Notes under the pieces: model-generated
What the model saw: the letters and a program-made list of their open reading frames with translations, nothing else
What the model was told of the DNA's origin: nothing
Database searches by the model: none
In this document: one piece after another, positions 1 through 6,893 of the stretch
Position numbering within the stretch: the stretch's first letter is position 1
Layout: the number at the start of each line of letters is the position of its first letter
DNA from: an uncultured Clostridia bacterium
Lineage (GTDB): Bacteria > Bacillota > Clostridia > UBA1381
Direction of reading: 5' to 3'
DNA length: 27,449 nucleotides
NCBI GenBank assembly: GCA_934476675.1
Contig: CAKSOE010000038.1
Coordinates: forward strand, 1 to 27,449
Made by a program: the position numbers and the translations under genes

Positions 1-97
1 GCGGTCGGCGTTGCCGTCCGCTGTGAATCGAGTTGCGGGTCGCTTGCGACCCCAACTCTTTCTCCTGCTTATTTTCGGACGAGCCGTAAAACTGCCG
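1..97 (-). other. Window-edge segment, open minus-strand frame
   Basis: This segment lies downstream of the HTH gene on the minus strand and has no start codon or clear product. One minus-strand frame, different from that of the HTH gene, is open to the window edge and rich in Arg, Lys and Ser. It could be the start of the next gene or the C-terminal tail of the HTH gene after a frameshift. Nothing more can be said from the window. Confidence 0.25.
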
Positions 98-538
98 TCA
101 AACCGCCGATTTCCCGTGTTTGCGGTCAAATTCAGCGAGTTTTTTCAAAGTCGCCTGACGCCGAACTTCTTCGTGCAGCCGTATCAGCTGTTGCTCGTAA
201 TACTGCTCCAATGCTTCCCTAATCGGGCGTATTGTATAGCGCAAATTGCCGTTGCGTTTTTCTCCGTTTTGGGTGATGACGGAAGTCGGCTCGGCAGTAA
301 TCAACTGCTTTTCAATCAGGCTGTCTACATATTTCTTGACGGTGTTTTTGCTCATGCCGACAGCGTTGCCAATCGTTTTGTAGCTTGGATGGCACTGAAA
401 GGTTTTTCGGTTTTCACATCGGAGCAGATACGCATAGACAGCAATCTCACCGCTGCTCAGTCCCAAACAAAATATTTCATTCGGCACGGGGAAATAATCC
501 TTTAGTGCGTCCCGTTTCGGATAGCGACCATATTTCAT
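98..538 (-). CDS. Helix-turn-helix protein of a mobile element
   Basis: This 146-residue protein has a winged-helix-like N-terminal half: the segment around residues 50-75 (YKTIGNAVGMSKNTVKKYV) is a clear recognition-helix motif, followed by a wing-like stretch and a charged C-terminal helix. Similar proteins sit beside excisionase genes in clostridial integrative elements, where they are annotated as HTH proteins or replication-initiator-like regulators. Its start overlaps the stop of the upstream excisionase-like gene by 4 nt (ATGA), so the two are probably translationally coupled. The precise role is not known to me. The C-terminus ends abruptly after a basic helix, and a frameshift near the stop cannot be excluded. 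Confidence 0.8.
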   Translation of the reverse strand: MKYGRYPKRDALKDYFPVPNEIFCLGLSSGEIAVYAYLLRCENRKTFQCHPSYKTIGNAVGMSKNTVKKYVDSLIEKQLITAEPTSVITQNGEKRNGNLRYTIRPIREALEQYYEQQLIRLHEEVRRQATLKKLAEFDRKHGKSAV

Positions 539-744
539 TTACCGCCTCCCGAATGTTCGTCCACCCACTTGCGGAACTTTTCTTTTTCAACGAGCTTGCG
601 GCTGCCTACCTTGAATGTCGGGAAATCTTTTTCCTGCATCAGTTCGTATGCCGAAGAGATAGCAATGCCGAGAGCTTTTGAAATTGTTTCGGCATTTAAG
701 TATAGCGGCAGATCTTCATAGCTTTTGTAGATTGGTGTTTTCAT
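535..744 (-). CDS. Excisionase-like DNA-binding protein (MerR-type HTH)
   Basis: This 69-residue protein fits the excisionase/MerR-like HTH family: the region LNAETISKALGIAISSAYELM is followed by FPTFKVGSRKLVEKEKFRKWV, the usual helix-turn-helix and wing that ends in a lysine/arginine-rich helix. Such proteins bind attachment sites to direct excision or act as small regulators in integrative elements. The ATG at 744 was chosen because GGAGGA stands seven nucleotides upstream; the longer frame to 819 runs through the leader hairpin and has no ribosome site. A strong promoter and a leader terminator lie upstream, suggesting attenuation control. It is followed by the HTH gene with an ATGA overlap. 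Confidence 0.85.
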   Translation of the reverse strand: MKTPIYKSYEDLPLYLNAETISKALGIAISSAYELMQEKDFPTFKVGSRKLVEKEKFRKWVDEHSGGGK

Positions 745-784
745 ATTTAATCCTCCAAACAGTTTTCGGCGGATCAAAACAAAA

Positions 785-843
785 AGACCCGCACTACAAA
801 TCACGATGCGACATTGCATCGGAGATTATGTAAGTGCGAGTCC
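785..843 (-). terminator. Leader hairpin/terminator before the excisionase-like gene
   Basis: An imperfect inverted repeat pairs GACTCGCACT with AGTGCGGGTC, with inner pairs GATGC/GCATC. On the minus strand it is followed by TCTTTTTGTTTT. It sits between a TTGACA-N17-TATACT promoter and the excisionase-like start, about 40 nt before the ATG. The layout fits an attenuator; no leader peptide with a good start was found. Confidence 0.65.
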
Positions 844-892
844 GAAACTCAAAATTGGATTTTTACTTATTCAGTTGTCCTTAACTATTTGT

Positions 893-921
893 AGTATAAC
901 ACATAGCGAAAGTTTTGTCAA
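893..921 (-). promoter_or_regulatory. Sigma-A type promoter of the excisionase-like operon
   Basis: On the minus strand TTGACA (916-921) and TATACT (893-898) are separated by 17 bp. This nearly perfect promoter faces the leader hairpin and the excisionase-like gene, giving a leader of about 140 nt. Confidence 0.8.
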
Positions 922-1020
922 GGTTTTGAACAGTTATGTGAATATTTCAGCCGTTTTTGGGAATACTGTTTTCTTTGTTTTTTGCGGTGTAGGTTTTAAC
1001 TGCACCGCGGCAGAGAAGAA

Positions 1021-1304
1021 TTACATTTCTTCTTCCGTTTCAGTGCGGCCCATAACTTCAACCATAATCTGCATCGCCAAGCTGAACCCTTCGGCAAAAG
1101 CCTGACGGGTTGTGATTCCGCCAGCTCCTTTTGGCAGTCAGTGAATTTATTAAATATTTCTTTCTGTCGGTTATTCAGATTTTTAGTAAGGCTTTCGTCA
1201 TTTCGGCAAAGCAGTTTCAGAACTTTTTCTTCCCGTGAGCCGTGCCTTATGTACCGCTCGTGCGGAGCGATATTTCCGTAATACAGATCTTCAAGTGTTG
1301 TCAT
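1021..1304 (-). pseudogene. DUF6809-like small protein, frameshifted
   Basis: The N-terminus MTTLEDLYYGNI and the following helical region match the small DUF6809-type proteins I know from clostridial mobile elements. The frame is intact up to about position 1118, where the sequence switches to a nonsense-like tail (SQPVRLLPKGSAW). One base missing near 1115-1118 would restore a tail reading ITTRQAFAEGFSLAMQIM and ending at the TAA at 1021, which has the amphipathic shape expected of the family. The start at 1304 is preceded by GAGGTGG at seven nucleotides, and the gene overlaps the upstream small gene. It is either a decayed gene or a sequencing error; without the correction the frame runs to 996. 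Confidence 0.65.
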
Positions 1305-1542
1305 GCTCATTCCACCTCACATAGGAAGAGGGCGGCACGCTATCGGTCATACCCGACACCGTGTCGCCCTCACTTTTCATTTTCTCTGCTGCAATCAGCG
1401 CGTGTTTTACAAGCAGCATATCAAGCCAGGTCCGCTCGTCATACTCTGCCGCACGCCCGTTCATAAGATAGTCCGCCGTCGCCGCACCCATCACATCATA
1501 CTTTTCGCCTCTGTAAATTTCTTCTACAGTCATTCTTGCCAT
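1291..1542 (-). CDS. Small mobile-element protein of unknown function
   Basis: The 83-residue product begins MARMTVEEIYRGEKYDVM and contains a helical region (TWLDMLLVKHALIAAEKM). I do not recognise a named domain, but the start resembles that of the DUF6809-like neighbour (a TLEDLY/TVEEIY motif), so the two may be distant paralogues. The ATG at 1542 was chosen because AAAGGAGGTG lies seven nucleotides upstream; the longer frame to 1611 lacks a ribosome site. Its 3' end overlaps the start of the frameshifted gene at 1304, indicating co-transcription. Confidence 0.7.
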   Translation of the reverse strand: MARMTVEEIYRGEKYDVMGAATADYLMNGRAAEYDERTWLDMLLVKHALIAAEKMKSEGDTVSGMTDSVPPSSYVRWNEHDNT

Positions 1543-2145
1543 AACAGCACCTCCTTTGCAGTACACAACAGTACCACAGAAAGGCGCAGAAGTCCAGGGA
1601 AAAAGAAACACTTTACAGACGGTTTAATTTTAATTGCTCAGGTCAATTCAAAATTTTATTTAATTAATCCACGCCATTAAACTTGTTGTTATGCCTTTCT
1701 AATTTTGTCTTTAAAGTGAAAAGTCTTTTTTAGCCGTCCTAACTAATTGATTACAAATATTACCGAAATTTTGTTGTGTTTTCGTTACCGCATGACGATT
1801 CCATCAAGTTTCCGATCACTTAGCTCCTAAAACTTGGCTTTATATTTATTTCTTTTTAAATGATATCGACATATTCTTCTGCTTGGCTAATCTCAGTCTT
1901 GCCAATTTTAAACTCACATTTTCAATTATATATTTAAACTTCTTTCAACATAAGATATCCCGTTATCATGATTTTCTACATACGGGTTGCAAAAAGTGTG
2001 TAACCATAAGCAAAAATCAAATCGAAACATTTATTCCTGTCAAATCCCAAATTCTTAAATTTTTCTAAGTTCATTTTTACATATTAAGCACAAAACATAT
2101 ACAAAAATGTTCTAATTTCTATGATTTAAAGAATTATTTTAAAAA
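1543..2145. other. AT-rich intergenic spacer
   Basis: About 600 bp without a supportable gene. It is markedly richer in A and T than the flanking element genes. Short frames here lack ribosome sites and protein-like composition. It separates the element housekeeping genes from the methyltransferase and may mark a junction where the defence cargo was inserted. Confidence 0.6.
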
Positions 2146-2171
2146 AAATGCAGCCAAACGGCTGCATTTTT
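2146..2171. terminator. Bidirectional hairpin terminator
   Basis: TGCAGCC and GGCTGCA pair around an AAAC loop, flanked by A-rich and T-rich tracts (AAAATGCAGCC / GGCTGCATTTTT). It stands just upstream of the methyltransferase promoter and probably insulates it from read-through. Confidence 0.75.
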
Positions 2172-2182
2172 CAACAAAACAC

Positions 2183-2211
2183 TTGATATCTTTATCAGTT
2201 TATGCTATCAT
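2183..2211 (+). promoter_or_regulatory. Promoter of the m5C methyltransferase gene
   Basis: TTGATA (2183-2188) and TATCAT (2206-2211) are 17 bp apart, followed at short distance by GGAGGA and the ATG at 2234. The leader is only about 15 nt, so the HTH domain of the methyltransferase could repress its own promoter here. That last point is inference from other HTH-fused m5C methylases. Confidence 0.7.
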
Positions 2212-2233
2212 AACAAAGGCATGGAGGATAGTT

Positions 2234-3526
2234 ATGAGTGAAATAGGAGATTACCTACAACAAATAAGAAAAGAACAGCAAATTTCAATTCGTTATCTTG
2301 CAAAATTAACCGGTATAAGCCACAGCGAGATTAATAAAATTGAAAACGGCGAACGTGCTAATCCCTCGCCATTGAATTTAAAATTGATTGCAAAAGTGTT
2401 AGGTATTAATCAAATCGAATGTTTTAAAAAAGCGGGCTATATTGACCCAGACGAACATGAAGTTTCAAACAAATATTTTTCTGATTATTCAAATGTTGAG
2501 ATAGAACAAATAAGAACATACGCACAATTTTTACACAGTCAACATAAAAATACCGAAAAGGAAGATTCAATTATTATGAAAAACGGATTTAAAGTTGCCA
2601 GCCTGTTCGCAGGAATCGGCGGTATTTGCTACGGTTTTAAACAAGCAGGTGCACAAATAGTGTGGGCCAATGAAATAGACAGAGATGCTTGCAAAACATA
2701 TAGACATAATTTTGGAGAAGAATATCTTGTTGAGGGCGATATAAAAGAAGTTGATCCAAATACTATTCCTGATATTGATATATTAAACGGCGGTTTTCCG
2801 TGCCAAGCATTTTCAGTAGCAGGTTACCGAAAAGGTTTTGAGGATGAACGCGGAAATCTTTTCTTTGAAATAACAAGAATACTTGAGGTAAAAAAGCCAA
2901 AAGCCATCCTGCTTGAGAATGTTAAAAATCTTGAAGGTCATGATCACGGTAATACATTTAAAGTTATCAAAGAACAATTAGAACTTTTAGGATATCATGT
3001 TCATCATAAAGTATTAAATACAATGGAGTACGGTAACGTACCTCAAAACAGAGAAAGAATTTACATCGTTGGATTTTTATCAGAAGACGCATATAACAAA
3101 TTTACATATCCTGAATCAATTCCGTTAACCAAAAACATTCATGATATAATCGATGTTACAGACAAAAAACCCTTAGGGCTCTATTATGAAAACTCCAAGT
3201 ATTATCCTGAACTTGTAAAAACTATGACAAAGAAAGATACGGTATATCAATGGCGCCGTGTATACTGCAGAGAAAATAAAAGCAATGTTTGTCCCACTCT
3301 TACCGCAAATATGGGAACTGGGGGACACAATGTCCCGCTTATTCTTGATAATTTCGGTATTCGTAAACTTACTCCGGAAGAATGCGTAGGCTTCCAGGGC
3401 TTCCCTGATGAATTTTCCTTCCCGAGCGATATAGGAAATGCCAGCAAATATAAGCAAGCAGGAAATTCTGTATCCGTTCCGGTTATTAAACGAATTGCAG
3501 AAAATATGATTAAAGCAATGTCTTAA
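2234..3526 (+). CDS. DNA (cytosine-5) methyltransferase with N-terminal HTH
   Basis: This 430-residue enzyme transfers a methyl group from S-adenosylmethionine to carbon 5 of cytosine. Residues 1-70 form an XRE-type HTH (YLAKLTGISHSEINKIENGE). The catalytic part shows motif I FAGIGG (125-130), motif IV GGFPCQAFSVAG with catalytic C190, motif VI ENV (228-230), motif VIII QNRERIYIVGF (271-281), a target-recognition region of roughly 282-375, and motif X around QAGNSVSVPVI (408-418). All catalytic motifs look intact. HTH-fused m5C methylases such as M.SsoII repress their own promoter; the same is likely here. The ATG at 2234 has GGAGGA five nucleotides upstream. The gene converges on the nuclease operon and would protect host DNA from one or more of its enzymes. 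Its target sequence cannot be read from the protein. Confidence 0.95.
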   Translation: MSEIGDYLQQIRKEQQISIRYLAKLTGISHSEINKIENGERANPSPLNLKLIAKVLGINQIECFKKAGYIDPDEHEVSNKYFSDYSNVEIEQIRTYAQFLHSQHKNTEKEDSIIMKNGFKVASLFAGIGGICYGFKQAGAQIVWANEIDRDACKTYRHNFGEEYLVEGDIKEVDPNTIPDIDILNGGFPCQAFSVAGYRKGFEDERGNLFFEITRILEVKKPKAILLENVKNLEGHDHGNTFKVIKEQLELLGYHVHHKVLNTMEYGNVPQNRERIYIVGFLSEDAYNKFTYPESIPLTKNIHDIIDVTDKKPLGLYYENSKYYPELVKTMTKKDTVYQWRRVYCRENKSNVCPTLTANMGTGGHNVPLILDNFGIRKLTPEECVGFQGFPDEFSFPSDIGNASKYKQAGNSVSVPVIKRIAENMIKAMS

Positions 3527-3565
3527 AAAAGTAAGCACACCTTAAATAGGTGTGCTTACTTTTTT
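3525..3565. terminator. Shared bidirectional terminator
   Basis: GTAAGCACACC (3531-3541) pairs perfectly with GGTGTGCTTAC (3549-3559), extended by A6/T6 tracts. It lies between the stop codons of the converging methyltransferase gene and the last gene of the nuclease operon and serves both strands. Confidence 0.92.
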
Positions 3566-4481
3566 ATTCGTCCACTAATTCATCAAGAATCTTCCAGTTT
3601 TCCTTATACTCTTCTGCTTTGGTAACACTGATACTGTCTGTATTCCATTCTTCAACTTTTGAAATAGGAATGATGTAACAAATACCTACTTGTTTATCAA
3701 CCGCAACGTAAATATCACAATCTTTCGAAGTGATTCGTTTTCCTTTGTTTCTTTCATTTTGCGTATCAATACCGCGACCGCCACGGTCACGATCCTTAAA
3801 GGATATCGAGTTGTCTGATATACCTTTAATTTGCACTCTAAACAATTTGCCTTGCTGATCTATAACAGCATCATACCTACTTGAACGCACGTCGACATTT
3901 GAACAGTTATATCCTGCCAAAATAGCTCTGGCCAGGAACAGAAACTGTGCAGAATCTCCTGCATTAGCAGTCATCACACCGGATTCCATATCGTTTATAT
4001 TCAAAGAAAAACCGTTTCTCAGTGCCATATAAAGAGACTTGTTAACAATTTTTTTCAATATTGTATTAGCGTATTGCTTCTTTTCTTTAGAAAATTTAGC
4101 TTTTTCGGATATGATATTTAAGACATCTTTAGTTAGTCCAGTTAGATTCAGTGCTGAAAGTTCATCAAATATATTTTGATTATAAAAACATTCAAGATCT
4201 TTGTGGTACACCCCAAATTTTATTGCTATTTCAATTATTTGGGTCTTTTCATAACCAAGACTTTCAAATTCATCTAACAGCCGCTTTCCAAGTGTGGGAT
4301 CAGATAATAAATCATCCGACAATTTTTTATGAAGACAACGTTTTATTTCTGTTCCGTCAAAGCTGATTCCTAAATCTTCACATTTTTTTGTTTGGAATTC
4401 GGATATTCTACGGTTAATTAATTCAATGTTATCTTTGATAAATAGATCAATATTTTCTTTATTTGCAGTATTTACCGGCAT
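3564..4481 (-). CDS. PD-(D/E)XK-type endonuclease, PDDEXK_5-like C-terminus
   Basis: This 305-residue protein is the last gene of the defence operon. Its C-terminal third resembles the PD-(D/E)XK endonuclease family found with group I introns (Pfam PDDEXK_5): SSRYDAVID (D204), then FRVQIKG (Q217, K219), a basic Gly/Arg-rich loop, then DCDIYVAV and YIIPISKV. The usual helix glutamate after Gly-Asp appears as glutamine (GDSAQFL, Q179), so activity is not certain. Residues 1-165 are helical and unfamiliar and may bind DNA or a partner. The start at 4481 has GAGGGGG upstream and is one nucleotide after the preceding stop. Its position, converging on the methyltransferase, makes it the first candidate for a cognate restriction enzyme; this is inference. 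Confidence 0.7.
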   Translation of the reverse strand: MPVNTANKENIDLFIKDNIELINRRISEFQTKKCEDLGISFDGTEIKRCLHKKLSDDLLSDPTLGKRLLDEFESLGYEKTQIIEIAIKFGVYHKDLECFYNQNIFDELSALNLTGLTKDVLNIISEKAKFSKEKKQYANTILKKIVNKSLYMALRNGFSLNINDMESGVMTANAGDSAQFLFLARAILAGYNCSNVDVRSSRYDAVIDQQGKLFRVQIKGISDNSISFKDRDRGGRGIDTQNERNKGKRITSKDCDIYVAVDKQVGICYIIPISKVEEWNTDSISVTKAEEYKENWKILDELVDE

Positions 4482-4482
4482 A

Positions 4483-5649
4483 TTATTCCCCCTCTAACAT
4501 TTCTGTCTGCTCACCGTAAAACTCTTCATATGTACCTATCTCTGAGAAATCCACAGAATATTCCAAGTCTCCGTGTTTTGTAAACACCACACTGTCCACG
4601 CCGAATCTTTGAAGCATTTCATAGGTAACCACAGTGCCTTCAGGCAATTCAAAAACATTACGCAGCAGCCACTCGCCTAATATTTTATTCGGGTTGCTCA
4701 TAATAGCTTTACCGTCCTGCTGGCAAATCTTTGCAGGAATTACAGAACCATCCGGCAATGTCAGATTAAATACTGTATCGCGTCCAGGGAAAAACCCAAC
4801 CGTCCGTGCTCTGTCTTCGGCAGGATACGGAATATATAACTCATTCGGATTACGCGGTCTTCCCGAAGCGTTCCATTGGTTAAGACCGCTTTTTTCTGCC
4901 ACAAACTTAGTGCCGTCCGACTTTGTAGAATACAAGCGCAGACAGATTTGCGGAAGCCGAGGCGCCTGTGCAGGACGCAGTGTTTCTTCTGCGACATGGA
5001 CCTGTTCTTTACCGTACATAAGAGTCATTAGGAAGTTGTACGGATCGTCCATTATCTCGACATCAAATGTATCAAGCAGTTCCATATCCTCAAAAATCAT
5101 ATAGAGGGTATTTTTCGAAACGCTGAAATGATACGTATGATGTCCGTCTGTAAAGTATGTATTGTTAACGTTACCGCGGTTCGGTATCAGAGAAAGGTTA
5201 TCTATATCGATATACTCGAACGCATGCTCCAATACCTGCATGGCGCCGGGAACACGCTTAACGATATGGTATATCATTGTATCGATACCGTTAAGATTTT
5301 TTGTTACACGGATTCTCTCATTTCTGTATTCAGCAATTTTACGGACGAGGTCTAATCCCGTAAGGCCTGCAAATGTTTCACGCAGTCTGCCGAATTCAGC
5401 TACTTTTTGATCATCCTGTCCCATCCAGGTTTTCAGACCGATACCTATCCTATTCTTCTTTGCATCGGCAGAACAGTCCATGCGAGCCAGATTATCTGCC
5501 TCAAAATATTTACAGAAAATATTTTCGTGAGCTCTGTAAGGAAGGTACGGACAGTCGCTTTCGGAAAAAAGCTGAGTCAGATTGCCTATAATAGAAAGCA
5601 TTCTTTTATAATTTTCGCGTTGGTTCAACGGTTGGTTTTCATAAAACAT
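4483..5649 (-). CDS. Probable restriction endonuclease, NgoFVII-type B3-like C-terminus
   Basis: The C-terminal part of this 388-residue protein, about residues 235-375 (SGLNQWNASGRPRNPNELYI ... MSNPNKILGEWLL), matches my memory of the B3-like DNA-recognition domain of NgoFVII/BfiI-type enzymes. Those enzymes carry an N-terminal phospholipase-D nuclease with HxK motifs. No such motif is present here. Instead residues 40-75 contain E42, D62 and GIGLKT (K73), a possible diverged PD-(D/E)XK site, though the acidic residue next to the lysine is missing. So this looks like a different nuclease or effector joined to a B3 reader. The ATG at 5649 follows GAGGAG by seven nucleotides; a GTG at 5673 overlapping the upstream stop is less likely. 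It is followed after one nucleotide by the PDDEXK gene. Confidence 0.7.
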   Translation of the reverse strand: MFYENQPLNQRENYKRMLSIIGNLTQLFSESDCPYLPYRAHENIFCKYFEADNLARMDCSADAKKNRIGIGLKTWMGQDDQKVAEFGRLRETFAGLTGLDLVRKIAEYRNERIRVTKNLNGIDTMIYHIVKRVPGAMQVLEHAFEYIDIDNLSLIPNRGNVNNTYFTDGHHTYHFSVSKNTLYMIFEDMELLDTFDVEIMDDPYNFLMTLMYGKEQVHVAEETLRPAQAPRLPQICLRLYSTKSDGTKFVAEKSGLNQWNASGRPRNPNELYIPYPAEDRARTVGFFPGRDTVFNLTLPDGSVIPAKICQQDGKAIMSNPNKILGEWLLRNVFELPEGTVVTYEMLQRFGVDSVVFTKHGDLEYSVDFSEIGTYEEFYGEQTEMLEGE

Positions 5650-5669
5650 TTTCTTTCTCCTCTCAAATC

Positions 5670-6893
5670 TCACACAATCTGTGAAGATATTAATAATGCT
5701 AACTCTTTTGATAATCTCTTTTTTTCAGAATAACATTTCATTAATCCTTTTGTATCAGCAAAAATACCGGCCACGGTTTCATATGGGTTGCTGCCGTCTT
5801 TCCAATCTGATACAGCTACGCCAAAGCAAGAAAAAAAGCCGTCAGATTTGTTGGTATTGCTTTGCAAATCGGCAGGAAGCAAAAAAGCATTATAAACCTT
5901 TCCAAATTGAAAATTGGGGTTGTTCGCTATATATTCTCCATAAGTGATTTGCTTGTGAATGGATGATGAAGCAGGCAAATTGTTAGAATTATTACTTGAA
6001 CCATATCTGTAATACTTTGCATCTATAACATAAGCATTGCCAAAAGCTTTCATTATTGTATCAGGTTCCAATGCATGGTTTACTGTCTGAGTCCCGTCCT
6101 TTTCGATTTTCCAATATGTATGCGGGAAGTATATTTTTTTATTGAGCTCTCCAAAAGCACAATCAATTATTTTCTCCCATACATATTCGAATTCAAATGT
6201 TCCGTACAACCTGTCAACAGTTGTAACCCCCCTGTTGCTTTGATCGCTGATTATTTCTAGCATATCTGAAAAAAGTTCTTTTCGGGAATCGTTGTTTTCA
6301 GTGTTAAGTTTTTCAGAAACAGCAGATAAAAACAATTGTTTATTAAACTTTATTTCGGGTATAGGAAACTTTTTATTTGTATACAGCCATCCTATATTTT
6401 GGAAAGCATAGTATACACAGTAGTCAAATATTTTACTTATTAGAGATTCACTTTTCAATTTGCTTTTTTTTGATGTTGTTTCAAGATACACTGCACCTTG
6501 TTCTGAAAAGGAAGGGATATTTTTCTTAATTGTCCTGCTCCAATCAATTTTTCCTGACGGGAAAGCAGTATATTCTGTCTCTGTTTCAAAATACTGACCG
6601 TAATTTAAGTACCTAAGTAAAATCCTTTGATACGCCAGCAATGGAAACCGGTTTTCATTTACATTTCCGCTTTGTTTTAAATTGTTGTTTATTTCGCTGT
6701 AAAAAAAACGTTTAAGCACCTTGATCAAAGTAACTATATCTTCACGAAGCTCATCATTTGAGCTAGAAATTGAAAATCCAATCGGAAAATGCACTTCTGG
6801 TTTTCCGGATGACAGTTTAATCCCTACAAAGCGATCATCTTCAAAGCCATTAGAAACGGAACAAATATCATGAAGACTGAATTCATTCTTCAT
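5670..6893 (-). CDS. LlaJI/McrC-type restriction nuclease subunit
   Basis: This 407-residue protein has the LlaJI R2/McrC layout: a long N-terminal region that would contact the AAA+ motor and a C-terminal PD-(D/E)XK nuclease with LEPDTI (D278) and YVIDAKYYR (D291, K293), preceded by a glutamate-rich helix (FEFEYVWEKI). In McrBC and LlaJI the partner GTPase translocates DNA and this subunit cuts. The adjacent upstream gene encodes that motor. The start at 6893 overlaps the motor's stop by 11 nt, indicating translational coupling; a longer frame to 6959 only repeats the other reading frame of that gene. LlaJI itself is a two-gene restriction system protected by m5C methylases, which fits the nearby methyltransferase. 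Confidence 0.88.
   Translation of the reverse strand: MKNEFSLHDICSVSNGFEDDRFVGIKLSSGKPEVHFPIGFSISSSNDELREDIVTLIKVLKRFFYSEINNNLKQSGNVNENRFPLLAYQRILLRYLNYGQYFETETEYTAFPSGKIDWSRTIKKNIPSFSEQGAVYLETTSKKSKLKSESLISKIFDYCVYYAFQNIGWLYTNKKFPIPEIKFNKQLFLSAVSEKLNTENNDSRKELFSDMLEIISDQSNRGVTTVDRLYGTFEFEYVWEKIIDCAFGELNKKIYFPHTYWKIEKDGTQTVNHALEPDTIMKAFGNAYVIDAKYYRYGSSNNSNNLPASSSIHKQITYGEYIANNPNFQFGKVYNAFLLPADLQSNTNKSDGFFSCFGVAVSDWKDGSNPYETVAGIFADTKGLMKCYSEKKRLSKELALLISSQIV

Noticed and set aside
1883..2068. 61-residue plus-strand frame in the AT-rich spacer
   Set aside because: No ribosome site, composition follows the AT-rich DNA, no family resemblance.
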